Below, one piece after another: positions 15,585 through 24,431 of a stretch of 64,000 nt of DNA. A program made the position numbers and the translations under genes. The stretch is from Acidaminococcus timonensis (GTDB lineage: Bacteria > Bacillota > Negativicutes > Acidaminococcales > Acidaminococcaceae), in NCBI RefSeq assembly GCF_900106585.1, contig NZ_FNWH01000006.1, forward strand, positions 372,001 through 436,000, given 5' to 3'. The notes under the pieces were generated by a model. That model was not told where the DNA came from. It ran no database searches and was given only the letters and a program-made list of their open reading frames with translations. Position 1 is the first letter of the stretch. Every line of letters begins with the position of its first letter.

Positions 15585-17552
15585 ATGAATAAAATCTATA
15601 AAGTGATTTACAGCAAGGTGCGCCACTGCTATGTAGTGGTTTCGGAAATTGCCCGAAACCAGGGAAAGGCTCATTCCAGCCATACCAGTCTGGCAGGAGG
15701 AACCTGTGTCCTGGCTCTGATCCTGGGCTTCCTGCTGGGAGCACCAGGGACGGTGCAGGCGGCGGATTCTGTGAACCTGTACCATGGCGCTTCCGCTTAT
15801 TACGATGACAAAGGCAACCTGACCATCGGCGATGCGAAGACTGTGGCCGAAGGGAAAAATCAGAATGGCCGGAACAACACCACCATCGGCACCCAGACCG
15901 ATACCCTGCGGAATGTGACGGAGGGCGATACGAAAAAGGATGGCCAGCCTTTGGATGACGACAGCAACACCATATTGGTGGACGGGGAAGGCAAGGCCCA
16001 TGACTTGAATCTTTCCACCGAGGCCGGCGGCTCCACGGCCGTGGGCTACCAGAACAAGGCAGAAGGGGACGATTCCACGGCCATCGGCAATAACGCCAAA
16101 ATTACCAACAAACCGGTAACCTACTACGTGGACGCCGACGGCAAGAAGACCGCATCTGCAGACAATGCCGCCTGGTACAAGGATACCAGCGGCAAGCCGA
16201 CGAAAGTGCCCCAGGTCTTCCGGGATGCTGCCGGCAAGACTACCACTACGCCCCAGTACATCCATACCTATACGGAAAAAGACCCGGATACCAAGGAAGA
16301 AGTGACAAAGACAGAAATCACCAGCGATGCCACGAAGGCCGACAAGGACAGCGGGGGAAATCCGGTATACAATTACAGAAAAGAGGACAACACGGACAAA
16401 CTCTATTCCGTCACCCTCTATCAGGCTGCCAGCAACTCCATTGCCGCCGGTACCCATGTCACTGCCAAGGGCAGCAATGCCGTAGCCGTGGGCTACAACT
16501 CCAGTGCCGACAATTCTGCCGTGGCCATCGGCGATACGGCTACTGCCAAAGAAAATGCCGTGGCCATGGGTAAAGATACCAAAGCGACGGCAGAAGGCTC
16601 CATCGCCCTGGGCAAAGGCTCCGAGGCCACCCGGGATGGGGGCGTCGCCGGCTGGGATCCCAAGACCGGCACGGCCTCTACGAAGAGCGACGTGGCCTGG
16701 AAGTCCGGGGAAGGGGCCCTTTCCATTGGCAATGGCGGTGCCAGCCGTCAGATTACCAACGTGGCCGCCGGCAGTGAAGACAGCGACGCCGTGAACCTGG
16801 CCCAGCTGAAAGAAGCCATGACCCATTACTACAGCGTCAAGACCACATCTGATACTGATGCAGCCGGAGGCAACAACTACCTGAACGACGGCGCCACCGG
16901 CAACAATGCCCTGGCCGCCGGGGTCAGTGCTGTGGCAACAGGAGATAATGCCACGGCCGTGGGTACAAATACCTATGCTTCCGGTACGAACGCTTCTGCG
17001 TATGGATACCGGGCTGTGGCCAGCGGTTCGGGCAGTGTGGCCATCGGTTCCGGGACCAGCGCCCAGCAGGAAGGCTCTGTGGCTATAGGAGGTCATACCC
17101 AAGGATCTCATGCGGTGCAGGTAGGGACAGATTCCACAGCCCAAAGTGCTTATTCGGTAGCTGTTGGTGGTCATGCTAAAGGAGAATATTCTGTAGAAGT
17201 TGGGTACGGATCCACTGCCCAGGGATCTTATTCCACTTCTATAGGCGGCCATGCTATCGGAAAGAATTCCATTGCCATCGGTAGAGATAGCAATCCTGCC
17301 AGTGCTGGAGGGGATAACTCCATTGCCATCGGAGGCCACACCAACAGCACCAACGATATTGCCATCGGGGCCGGTTCCTCGACCAGCGGCGGTCAGGCCA
17401 TCACCGTAGGCGGTTCGGCCACGGGCGGGCAGGCAGTTTCCGTAGGCGGTGTTGCCGGAAGTTTTCAGGCCACGGCCGTAGGCAGTGGTTCTGCAGCTAC
17501 AGGTTCCCAGAGTACGGCTGTGGGTGGCCACGCTGGTAATCTACTGCAGTAG
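15585..17552 (+). CDS. Trimeric autotransporter adhesin, N-terminal part (gene broken by a frameshift)
   Basis: This frame encodes 655 residues. It opens with an extended signal peptide (MNKIYKVIYSKVRHCYVVVS, then a hydrophobic core and cleavage near VQA-AD), the mark of type Vc secretion. YadA-type head repeats follow (AVGYN, AIGDTATAKENAVAMG, SIALGKGSEA), and a HIM-type motif QITNVAAGSEDSDAVNLAQL closes the first head. The frame stops at TAG 17550-17552 because one T is missing near 17540: the expected AAT-TCT-ACT-GCA reads AATCTACTGCA. Restoring it joins the frame to the downstream ORF to give about 2429 residues. ATG 15585 follows AAAGGGGAGAG. Confidence 0.85.
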   Translation: MNKIYKVIYSKVRHCYVVVSEIARNQGKAHSSHTSLAGGTCVLALILGFLLGAPGTVQAADSVNLYHGASAYYDDKGNLTIGDAKTVAEGKNQNGRNNTTIGTQTDTLRNVTEGDTKKDGQPLDDDSNTILVDGEGKAHDLNLSTEAGGSTAVGYQNKAEGDDSTAIGNNAKITNKPVTYYVDADGKKTASADNAAWYKDTSGKPTKVPQVFRDAAGKTTTTPQYIHTYTEKDPDTKEEVTKTEITSDATKADKDSGGNPVYNYRKEDNTDKLYSVTLYQAASNSIAAGTHVTAKGSNAVAVGYNSSADNSAVAIGDTATAKENAVAMGKDTKATAEGSIALGKGSEATRDGGVAGWDPKTGTASTKSDVAWKSGEGALSIGNGGASRQITNVAAGSEDSDAVNLAQLKEAMTHYYSVKTTSDTDAAGGNNYLNDGATGNNALAAGVSAVATGDNATAVGTNTYASGTNASAYGYRAVASGSGSVAIGSGTSAQQEGSVAIGGHTQGSHAVQVGTDSTAQSAYSVAVGGHAKGEYSVEVGYGSTAQGSYSTSIGGHAIGKNSIAIGRDSNPASAGGDNSIAIGGHTNSTNDIAIGAGSSTSGGQAITVGGSATGGQAVSVGGVAGSFQATAVGSGSAATGSQSTAVGGHAGNLLQ

Positions 17553-17833
17553 GCCAGGGGGCCAATGCTACCTATGCCTATACCACGGCGGTAGGCAACA
17601 ACTCGACGGCTTCAGGAGACCATTCCACGGCCCTGGGCTATGGGACTTCTGCCCAGGGAAGTAATACTACGGCCATTGGCGGGGCCAATGCCAATGGGAC
17701 GAATTTAACGGTTATTGGGAATAATTCTACGGCCAGTGCTTCTGATTACTGGGACAATATTTCTAATTCCACTGCCATCGGCGGCGCCCACATCAGTGCC
17801 AGCGATGCGGCAGCCATCGGTTCCAATGCTACT

Positions 17834-20800
17834 GTGAATGGACAATACGGTGTGGCTTTGGGCCACAATTCCAATGTATCCTATGCAAGTACCGGCGTAG
17901 GGGAAGGGACCAAAGCCTCCAATACGGGCACGGCTGTAGGCTATGGGTCCCAGTCTTCCGGCTATCAATCTGCTGCGGTTGGGGCTGGTTCCCAAGCTAC
18001 GGGACAAAATGCAGTCTCTTTGGGCGGGGGCGGAGCCTGGGGTGATTACAGCATTGCCCTGGGATCTGGCGCCGGGACCAATGCTCACGCCATTGCTCTG
18101 GGCCAGAACAGCGGGGCCTGGGGAGAAAACGCCATTGCCATCGGGGAAGGAACCAATGCCTGGCGGGCCAATTCCATTGTATTGGGAAAAAATTCCAAAT
18201 CCGGTGCTGATAAAAATATAGAAGGCTATGATCCGCGGACCGGGGTGGCTTCTATGGACGATACATCAACCTGGTATTCCACGGATGAAGCTGTTTCCAT
18301 CGGCCGGGCAGAAGAACGGAATGACGAGGGTAATATCACAGTCTCCGCCATTACCCGTCAGCTGAACAATCTGGCTGCTGGTACTCTCGATACGGATGCT
18401 GTCAACGTGGCCCAGCTGAAAGCCGCTACCCAGAAGGTCAATATGCATGACTACAGCGTCTGGTCTCCTGATACGGAAACAGATACCAACTACACCAATG
18501 GAGGCGCTGTAGCCAAGAATTCCATGGCAGCTGGGGTCAGCGCATCTACAACGGAGGATGCGGAAAACGCCGTAGCCATCGGCTATGGCGCCCAGGCGGA
18601 AGGTTATGGCGCCACGGTCATCGGCCAGTATGGCAAAGCCACCGGCCGCTATGCCCTGGCCTTTGGCGGTCAGCAGACCGATACCACCGCCGAGCAGGCC
18701 GACAATGTGGCCAGCGGGGATAATGCCCTGTCCTTCGGCGAACGGACCACGGCGTCCGGTACGAACGCTACTGCTTTTGGCCAGGAAACAAAAGCTTTGG
18801 AAAAACGGGCAACGGCCTTTGGACAGAGAACCCAGGCCACCCAGTCCAATGCCACGGCTTTCGGCATCGATACCACGGCTTCCGGGCAGAATGCTACGGT
18901 CTTTGGCAATCTGACCCAGGCAACCGCGATCGGCGCCACGGCTTTTGGCAACAAGAATCAGGCCACCGGCCAGTATGCCACGGCCTGGGGCGGCGGGGAT
19001 AAAGTCATCTCCAATGAGGATGGTACTACAACGAAAATCGGTACTGTAGCCAGCGGCACCTATGCCACCGCCTTTGGGGAACGGACCACCGCCAGCGGAG
19101 AAAGTGCCACGGCCTTCGGCAGCGATTCCACGGCCAGTGGGAAAAATTCCCTGGCTTTCGGGGAAAACTCCACGGCTGCGGCAGAAAATTCATTGGCTGC
19201 TTTGGGCGGCACAGTCGCAGCGTCGGCCACCAATGCCGCCGCCATCGGCAGCGGTGCTAAGGCGACCCTGGAGGACAGTGTAGCTCTGGGCAGCGGGGCA
19301 GTGGCAGACCGCAAGAGCGGAGCCAAGGGCTATGATCTGCTGACGAAGGGAGATACCACCAATACGACTGCGGCGTGGGTTTCCAATGCCAATGCCATCG
19401 CTGTCGGAAACGGCAGCACCCTGACCCGTCAGATTACCGGCGTAGCAGCAGGCTCCCAGGATACAGATGCCGTCAACGTCGCCCAGCTCAAAGCAGCGGG
19501 CTTCAAGGTCACCACCCAGAACGATGGCAGTATTTCCAGCTCCATCCTCAACGGCGATACCCTGGATTTTGAAGGCAGGGACAACGCCATTGTCTCCACG
19601 TCCAAGGACAGCAAGACCATTACTGTGGCCGTCAGCAAGACTCCGACCTTTGACAGTGCTGTCTTCTACAATCCCAATCCATCCGCAGGACAGAACAACG
19701 AAAAAGTGACCATTGCCAATGGACAGGTCACCGCCGGTACTGCCCAGATCGGCAGGGCTCCGGCTGATACGCTGAAGCTCACTGAAAATGGCAAAGAAAC
19801 GGAAAAGGCAGCTCCCGCCGGCAGCTATGTGACAGGCCTTTCCAACAAGGACTGGAATACCACGAATCCGTCCTACGTCAGCGGCCGGGCGGCTACGGAA
19901 GACCAGCTGGCCAAGGTCAGCGAAGCCATTGGCAATGCCACCACTGCCGCCGGCAAGCGCACCGTGGTCACAGTCAACGACAAGTTCAACCCCGCCGAAG
20001 CTACTCCAAGCGCCACGGCCGGTGCATACGGTGACTATGATTCCAACGGCGGCAACCTGATGATTGCAGCCAAGAAAGACAGCGATGGCGTGCTGACCTA
20101 CAACATCAAGCTCAACGACCAGTTGGCTATCGGCCAGAAGGGCGAGCCGGGTGTGGCCGGTAAAGACGGCAAGGACGGTAAAGTCACTGTGGAAACCAAG
20201 GGCGGCACCACCGTTGTCATCGGCCATGATGGCGAGCCGGGCAAAGATGGCAAAGACGGTCTCTTCGTCACCGGTAAGGATGGCGCAGACGGTGTTTCCG
20301 TCACCGGCCCGAACGGCGCTGACGGAACTGACGGCAAAGTTGGCATTTCCGGAACGGACGGCAAAGATGCGGTTTCGATTGCTGGCAAGGACGGCGTGGG
20401 CCATATCGGCCTGACCGGTCCGAAAGGTGAGAAGGGCAAGGATGGCATCTCCATCGACATCACGACGGATCTCAAGTCGGCTACGCTGGATGATGGCAAG
20501 AATGTCAAGACAGTCATCAAAGACAAGGAAGGCAAAGAAACGACCATCGAGCAGGCTCCGCGCATCCAGTACCAGAGTGATGGCAAAAACTACGAAGTGG
20601 CTACCATGGACGATGGCCTGAAGTTCGTGGGCAATGACGGCAAAGAAGTCAGCAAGAAGCTCAATTCGACTCTGTCGCTTACGGGCGGCATCACCGATGG
20701 GGATGCACTGAAAAAGGCATCCAGCAAGAATCTGGGCGTCCGCAGCAATGAAAAGGGCGATGGCCTGGAAATCGTCATGACCGATACGCCGGACTTTACC

Positions 20801-22873
20801 AAAGTCACGGTGGGCGAAGGAAATGACACGACCGGGAAAATCACCATCGGGAAGCAGACCGTTACCGGCAAGAAATCGGATGGCAGTGACGGAGCAGCCC
20901 AGACCGGCAACTACATCACCGGCTTGGACAACAAGGCCTGGGACAAAGACAATGTGGTGGAAAACCGTGCCGCTACGGAAGGCCAGCTGAAGGACGCCAT
21001 CCAGCAGATTTCCGGTAAGGCACAGGGCGGTTTCGGCCTGGCAGATGAAACGGGTAACACCGTGAAGCAAGACCTGGGCGGTACCATTGCCGTCAAGGGC
21101 GATGGAAAGAACATCCAGACGAAAGTCAAGGACGGTGGTCTGGAAATTTCCCTGAACAAAGATGTGGACCTGGGGACCGATGGCAGTGTGAAAGCCGGGA
21201 ACACCACCATCGATCAAGATGGAGTGGATACCAACCAGGTGAAAGTGGGTGGTATCACCATTACGGACCAGGGCATCAACGGCGGGGCCAAGCAGATCAC
21301 CAACATCGCCAGCGGCATCGACGGCAACCAGTATAAAACTGCCGGCGACAACAACGCCGCCAGCATCGGAGATGTGAAGCAGCTGGCCCAGCAGGAAGCT
21401 CAGGCTTCTGAGGCCAGGAGCGGCAAGAACATCACCGTGAAAGACCATACGGTGAACCTGAATGATGATATCAACTTAGGCAATGATCCCACCAAACAGG
21501 TCACTGTCAAAGGCTCTGAAGGTCAGGTGACCATCGGTTCCGGAGACAAGCCCCTGACCCTGGGCCAGCAGGCCAATGGGGCTGGGGACAAGAACCCGGC
21601 CACCGGCAACTTCCTGAACGGCCTGGACAACAGGAACTGGGATGGTGAACACATCCAGAACGGCCGGGCCGCCACGGAAGACCAGCTGAAGACCGTCAGC
21701 GACAAGGTGAAGAGCGGCCGGGTCTTCCAGGGTGATGATGGCCAGAAGGTCACCGTAGGCCTGGGCGATACCTTGAAGATCCAGGGCGGTGCCAAAGATG
21801 TGAGCAGTGATAACAATATTGGCATCGTCAAAGGTGCCGCTGATACGCTGCAGGTCCGTCTGGCCAAGGACCTGACCGGCCTCAACAGCGTCACCACGGG
21901 CAACACGACTATTAACAACGGTGGCCTCACCATCAAAACCGGCGATGCCAACCGCACCATTACCGTGCAGGACGGCAACGTCAACATGGGCGGCAATACC
22001 ATCAGCGGCGTGGCGCCCGGAAAGGTATCTCCTGATTCCACGGAGGCCGTGAACGGCAGCCAGCTCTATGCCCGGGATCAGGCCATCGGCAAACTGGGCA
22101 ATACGGTTAACCATCTGGATAACAAGATCAACCGGGCCGGTGCCGGTGCGGCCGCTTTGGCAGCCCTCCATCCCCAGGACTTCGATCCGGATGACAAATG
22201 GGATTTTGCCGCTGGGTACGGCAACTACCATGGAGCCAGTGCAGCGGCCATCGGGGCCTTCTACCGGCCTACGGAAGATGTGATGGTCAGTGTGGGCGGC
22301 AGCATGGGCGGCGGTGAGAACATGGTGAATGCCGGCGTCACCTTCAAGCTGGGCCAGCACAACCATGTGTCCAACAGCCGGGTGGCCATGGCCAAGGAAA
22401 TCCGGGATCTGAAAGCCACCGTGGGCCAGCTGACCCAGATGGTGAATCAGCTGACCGGCAATGGCGGCGGCAGGACCCTGCCCCTGCGGAAAGGGGATAC
22501 CCTGTTCCCGGATGTACCTAAGAACCACTGGGCCTACGACTATGTGACCAAACTGGCTCAGGCCGGGCTGCTGGAAGGGTACCCGGACGGAGAATTCAAG
22601 GGGAACCGGATGATGACCCGCTACGAATTCGCCACCCTGGTGTACCGGGCCATTATGGGCGGTGCGGCAGCCGATCCCAAACTGAACCAGGGAGGGACCC
22701 TGGACAGACTGGTGGATGAATTTGGCGACGAACTGCAATATATCCGCATTGTGGTCATCGATCGGGATAAGGACGGAAAGCCCACCATTGAGCGGGTGCG
22801 GACGGTGGAAGATGACCGGAAGCACCACCATGGGAAAGAAAGAGAGCAGCAGCCTCTGGAGCAGGGACTGTGA
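17834..22873 (+). CDS. Trimeric autotransporter adhesin, C-terminal part with YadA anchor and SLH segment
   Basis: The frame is open from 17540; the first ATG is 17834 (1679 residues), but it has no signal peptide of its own and belongs to the upstream gene. In order it shows more YadA-type head repeats, HIM-like motifs (QLNNLAAGTLDTDAVNVAQL; QITGVAAGSQDTDAVNVAQL), and a collagen-like glycine-rich GKDGKDG/GEPG stretch at about 767-871. Coiled-coil stalk units with GRAATEDQL connectors follow, then a YadA-like membrane anchor at about 1426-1508, a short coiled coil and one SLH motif (LFPDVPKNHWAYDYV to YEFATLVYRAI) at about 1553-1606. A charged tail of about 70 residues ends the protein. The SLH part should lie in the periplasm and bind cell wall polymer. 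Confidence 0.88.
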   Translation: MNGQYGVALGHNSNVSYASTGVGEGTKASNTGTAVGYGSQSSGYQSAAVGAGSQATGQNAVSLGGGGAWGDYSIALGSGAGTNAHAIALGQNSGAWGENAIAIGEGTNAWRANSIVLGKNSKSGADKNIEGYDPRTGVASMDDTSTWYSTDEAVSIGRAEERNDEGNITVSAITRQLNNLAAGTLDTDAVNVAQLKAATQKVNMHDYSVWSPDTETDTNYTNGGAVAKNSMAAGVSASTTEDAENAVAIGYGAQAEGYGATVIGQYGKATGRYALAFGGQQTDTTAEQADNVASGDNALSFGERTTASGTNATAFGQETKALEKRATAFGQRTQATQSNATAFGIDTTASGQNATVFGNLTQATAIGATAFGNKNQATGQYATAWGGGDKVISNEDGTTTKIGTVASGTYATAFGERTTASGESATAFGSDSTASGKNSLAFGENSTAAAENSLAALGGTVAASATNAAAIGSGAKATLEDSVALGSGAVADRKSGAKGYDLLTKGDTTNTTAAWVSNANAIAVGNGSTLTRQITGVAAGSQDTDAVNVAQLKAAGFKVTTQNDGSISSSILNGDTLDFEGRDNAIVSTSKDSKTITVAVSKTPTFDSAVFYNPNPSAGQNNEKVTIANGQVTAGTAQIGRAPADTLKLTENGKETEKAAPAGSYVTGLSNKDWNTTNPSYVSGRAATEDQLAKVSEAIGNATTAAGKRTVVTVNDKFNPAEATPSATAGAYGDYDSNGGNLMIAAKKDSDGVLTYNIKLNDQLAIGQKGEPGVAGKDGKDGKVTVETKGGTTVVIGHDGEPGKDGKDGLFVTGKDGADGVSVTGPNGADGTDGKVGISGTDGKDAVSIAGKDGVGHIGLTGPKGEKGKDGISIDITTDLKSATLDDGKNVKTVIKDKEGKETTIEQAPRIQYQSDGKNYEVATMDDGLKFVGNDGKEVSKKLNSTLSLTGGITDGDALKKASSKNLGVRSNEKGDGLEIVMTDTPDFTKVTVGEGNDTTGKITIGKQTVTGKKSDGSDGAAQTGNYITGLDNKAWDKDNVVENRAATEGQLKDAIQQISGKAQGGFGLADETGNTVKQDLGGTIAVKGDGKNIQTKVKDGGLEISLNKDVDLGTDGSVKAGNTTIDQDGVDTNQVKVGGITITDQGINGGAKQITNIASGIDGNQYKTAGDNNAASIGDVKQLAQQEAQASEARSGKNITVKDHTVNLNDDINLGNDPTKQVTVKGSEGQVTIGSGDKPLTLGQQANGAGDKNPATGNFLNGLDNRNWDGEHIQNGRAATEDQLKTVSDKVKSGRVFQGDDGQKVTVGLGDTLKIQGGAKDVSSDNNIGIVKGAADTLQVRLAKDLTGLNSVTTGNTTINNGGLTIKTGDANRTITVQDGNVNMGGNTISGVAPGKVSPDSTEAVNGSQLYARDQAIGKLGNTVNHLDNKINRAGAGAAALAALHPQDFDPDDKWDFAAGYGNYHGASAAAIGAFYRPTEDVMVSVGGSMGGGENMVNAGVTFKLGQHNHVSNSRVAMAKEIRDLKATVGQLTQMVNQLTGNGGGRTLPLRKGDTLFPDVPKNHWAYDYVTKLAQAGLLEGYPDGEFKGNRMMTRYEFATLVYRAIMGGAAADPKLNQGGTLDRLVDEFGDELQYIRIVVIDRDKDGKPTIERVRTVEDDRKHHHGKEREQQPLEQGL

Positions 22874-22893
22874 GCCACAAAGGAAAAGAGGGA

Positions 22894-23010
22894 GGTGTGA
22901 AAAAATGCTTTTTCACACCCCGTCACGAGTCACTAGTTACTGGCCGATGGAAGTCAGCTGACGCTAGCGAAATAAAGGCGCTGTGGATGATTTTTTCACA
23001 GCGCCTTTTT
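22894..23010. repeat. Family C element with a hairpin at each end (C1)
   Basis: GGTGTGAAAAAA-TGC-TTTTTCACACC (22894-22919) is the first hairpin. The spacer has CACTAGT motifs and CCGATGGAAGTCAGCTGACG. The second hairpin GGCGCTGTGGATGA / TTCACAGCGCC (22977-23005) ends in TTTTT. Both ends resemble intrinsic terminators, so the element would stop the adhesin transcript. Copies lie at 33577, 38171 (partial), 49163 (inverted) and 59900 (core only). Confidence 0.85.
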
Positions 23011-23094
23011 CTTGCAAGAGGCTTCGCCATGGAGTATAATGACTTTATTGTGACTTTATCGTAGTAAAGAAGAAAAGAAGCGAGGGAAAGTGTT

Positions 23095-24264
23095 ATGGGG
23101 AGTATTGGAGCATTAACCGTTTTGTTCTGCATTTATGCGGTCAGTGAACTGATTGCAGTGAAGACCCGGGCCATTTTATCCACGGTGCTGGGGATTTCGG
23201 TGATCCTGCTGGCCGGGTTCTGGTCGGGGATCCTGCCCAGGACCATCATGAAGGATGCCCAGGTGTCGGGCATCGGCATGGCAGTGGTGGGCATGCTGAT
23301 CGTGGCCCTGGGCACCACCATCGACTTTGCGGAACTGAAACGGGAATGGAAAGTGGTGGTTACGTCCGTGCTGTGCGTGGTGTTTGCCGTGGCGGCCATC
23401 ATCCTGGTGGGGCAGTTTGTCATGGATCCCAAGATCGCCGTTGCCGGTTCCCCCATATTCGCCGGGGGCAACGCCGCCACGCTGATCATGCTGGCTGCTG
23501 CCAGAGAAAAGGGGCTGGAGTATGTGGGCACCTTCTGCCTGGTGCTCCTGGTGACCCAGAAATTCTTCGGGATTCCCATTGCTTCTGTGGCTCTGCGCCG
23601 TCTGGCACGGCAGCTGCGGCAGGATGATGCCTTTGTGGGCACCTACTGCGCCGCCGGGGAGGAAGCCGCGGAACTGGCCAAAAAGAAGCCTGTGCGGCTG
23701 CCCTCCCTGTTCGACAAGCCTTCCGTGTATCTGGCCAAGCTGGGCCTGGTGGCCACGCTGGCTTTCTATGCAGCCAGGCTGACCCACGGCCACATCCACT
23801 ATCTGGTCATGTGCCTGATCCTGGGGGTGATTTTCTATGCCCTGGGGTTCCTGGACAGGGGCATCCTGGGCAAGACCCAGTCCAGCGGGCTGATCATCTT
23901 CTTCGTGACCATCGTGATCTTCTCCAACCTGGGAGCCACCACGCCCCGGCAGGTGGTATCTGTGCTGCCGCCGCTGCTCTGGTCGGCGGTTCTGGGCGTG
24001 GCCGGGCTGTGTGTGGCGGCGGCCCTGTGCAGCAGGGTGTTTAAAATGCCCTTCACCCTGGCGGTGTCCCTGGGCATCACCTGCACCTTCGGGTTCCCCA
24101 CCACCATGCTGATTTCCCAGGAAGTGGCCAGCGCCATGGGGGAAACGGAAGACCAGCGGAAAGCCCTGGAAAACTACCTGCTGCCCAAGATGCTGGTGGC
24201 CGGCTTCGTCACTGTGACCATCACGTCCGTGGTGCTGGCAGGGTTTGTGGTGAATATTCTGTGA
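23095..24264 (+). CDS. Multi-pass membrane transporter of unknown substrate
   Basis: The 389-residue protein has about ten to eleven hydrophobic segments. It contains a glycine-rich AGSPIFAGGNAATLIMLAAA region near 120 and a second re-entrant-like GITCTFGFPTTMLISQEVAS near 330. Paired half-structures of this kind resemble glutamate:sodium (GltS-like) or related carboxylate permeases, but family assignment is not certain. A charged cytoplasmic loop lies at about 180-205. The following gene is an M20 peptidase, so import of a small peptide or acylated amino acid is possible. ATG 23095 follows GAGGGAAAG. Confidence 0.65.
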   Translation: MGSIGALTVLFCIYAVSELIAVKTRAILSTVLGISVILLAGFWSGILPRTIMKDAQVSGIGMAVVGMLIVALGTTIDFAELKREWKVVVTSVLCVVFAVAAIILVGQFVMDPKIAVAGSPIFAGGNAATLIMLAAAREKGLEYVGTFCLVLLVTQKFFGIPIASVALRRLARQLRQDDAFVGTYCAAGEEAAELAKKKPVRLPSLFDKPSVYLAKLGLVATLAFYAARLTHGHIHYLVMCLILGVIFYALGFLDRGILGKTQSSGLIIFFVTIVIFSNLGATTPRQVVSVLPPLLWSAVLGVAGLCVAAALCSRVFKMPFTLAVSLGITCTFGFPTTMLISQEVASAMGETEDQRKALENYLLPKMLVAGFVTVTITSVVLAGFVVNIL

Positions 24265-24275
24265 TAAAATAAAGA

Positions 24276-24416
24276 AGTCAGACCGCCCCCTGAAGGGGGC
24301 TGAAAGATGTCAGATGCCAGCTAGTGTAGCGATAAGCCCTACTACCATTCTGCTTATCGTAATAAGCTGACATCTTTAAGGCCCGAAGGGCCGCTCTGAT
24401 TTCTGACATCTCAACA
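24276..24416. repeat. Family B palindromic element (B2)
   Basis: AAAGATGTCAG (24302-24312) faces CTGACATCTTT (24368-24378), with an inner GCGATAAGC / GCTTATCGT pair around a non-pairing loop. Flanking GC-rich mini-hairpins CCCCCTGAAGGGGG and GGCCCGAAGGGCC stand on each side. It fills the gap between the permease and the peptidase. Confidence 0.75.
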
Positions 24417-24431
24417 AAGGAGCGCAGCGTC

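Noticed and set aside
15585-17552. Phase-variable homopolymer or short tandem repeat as cause of the adhesin frameshift
   Set aside because: The deletion point AATCTACTG contains no homopolymer tract or short repeat, unlike the GGAT duplication in the ABC gene.
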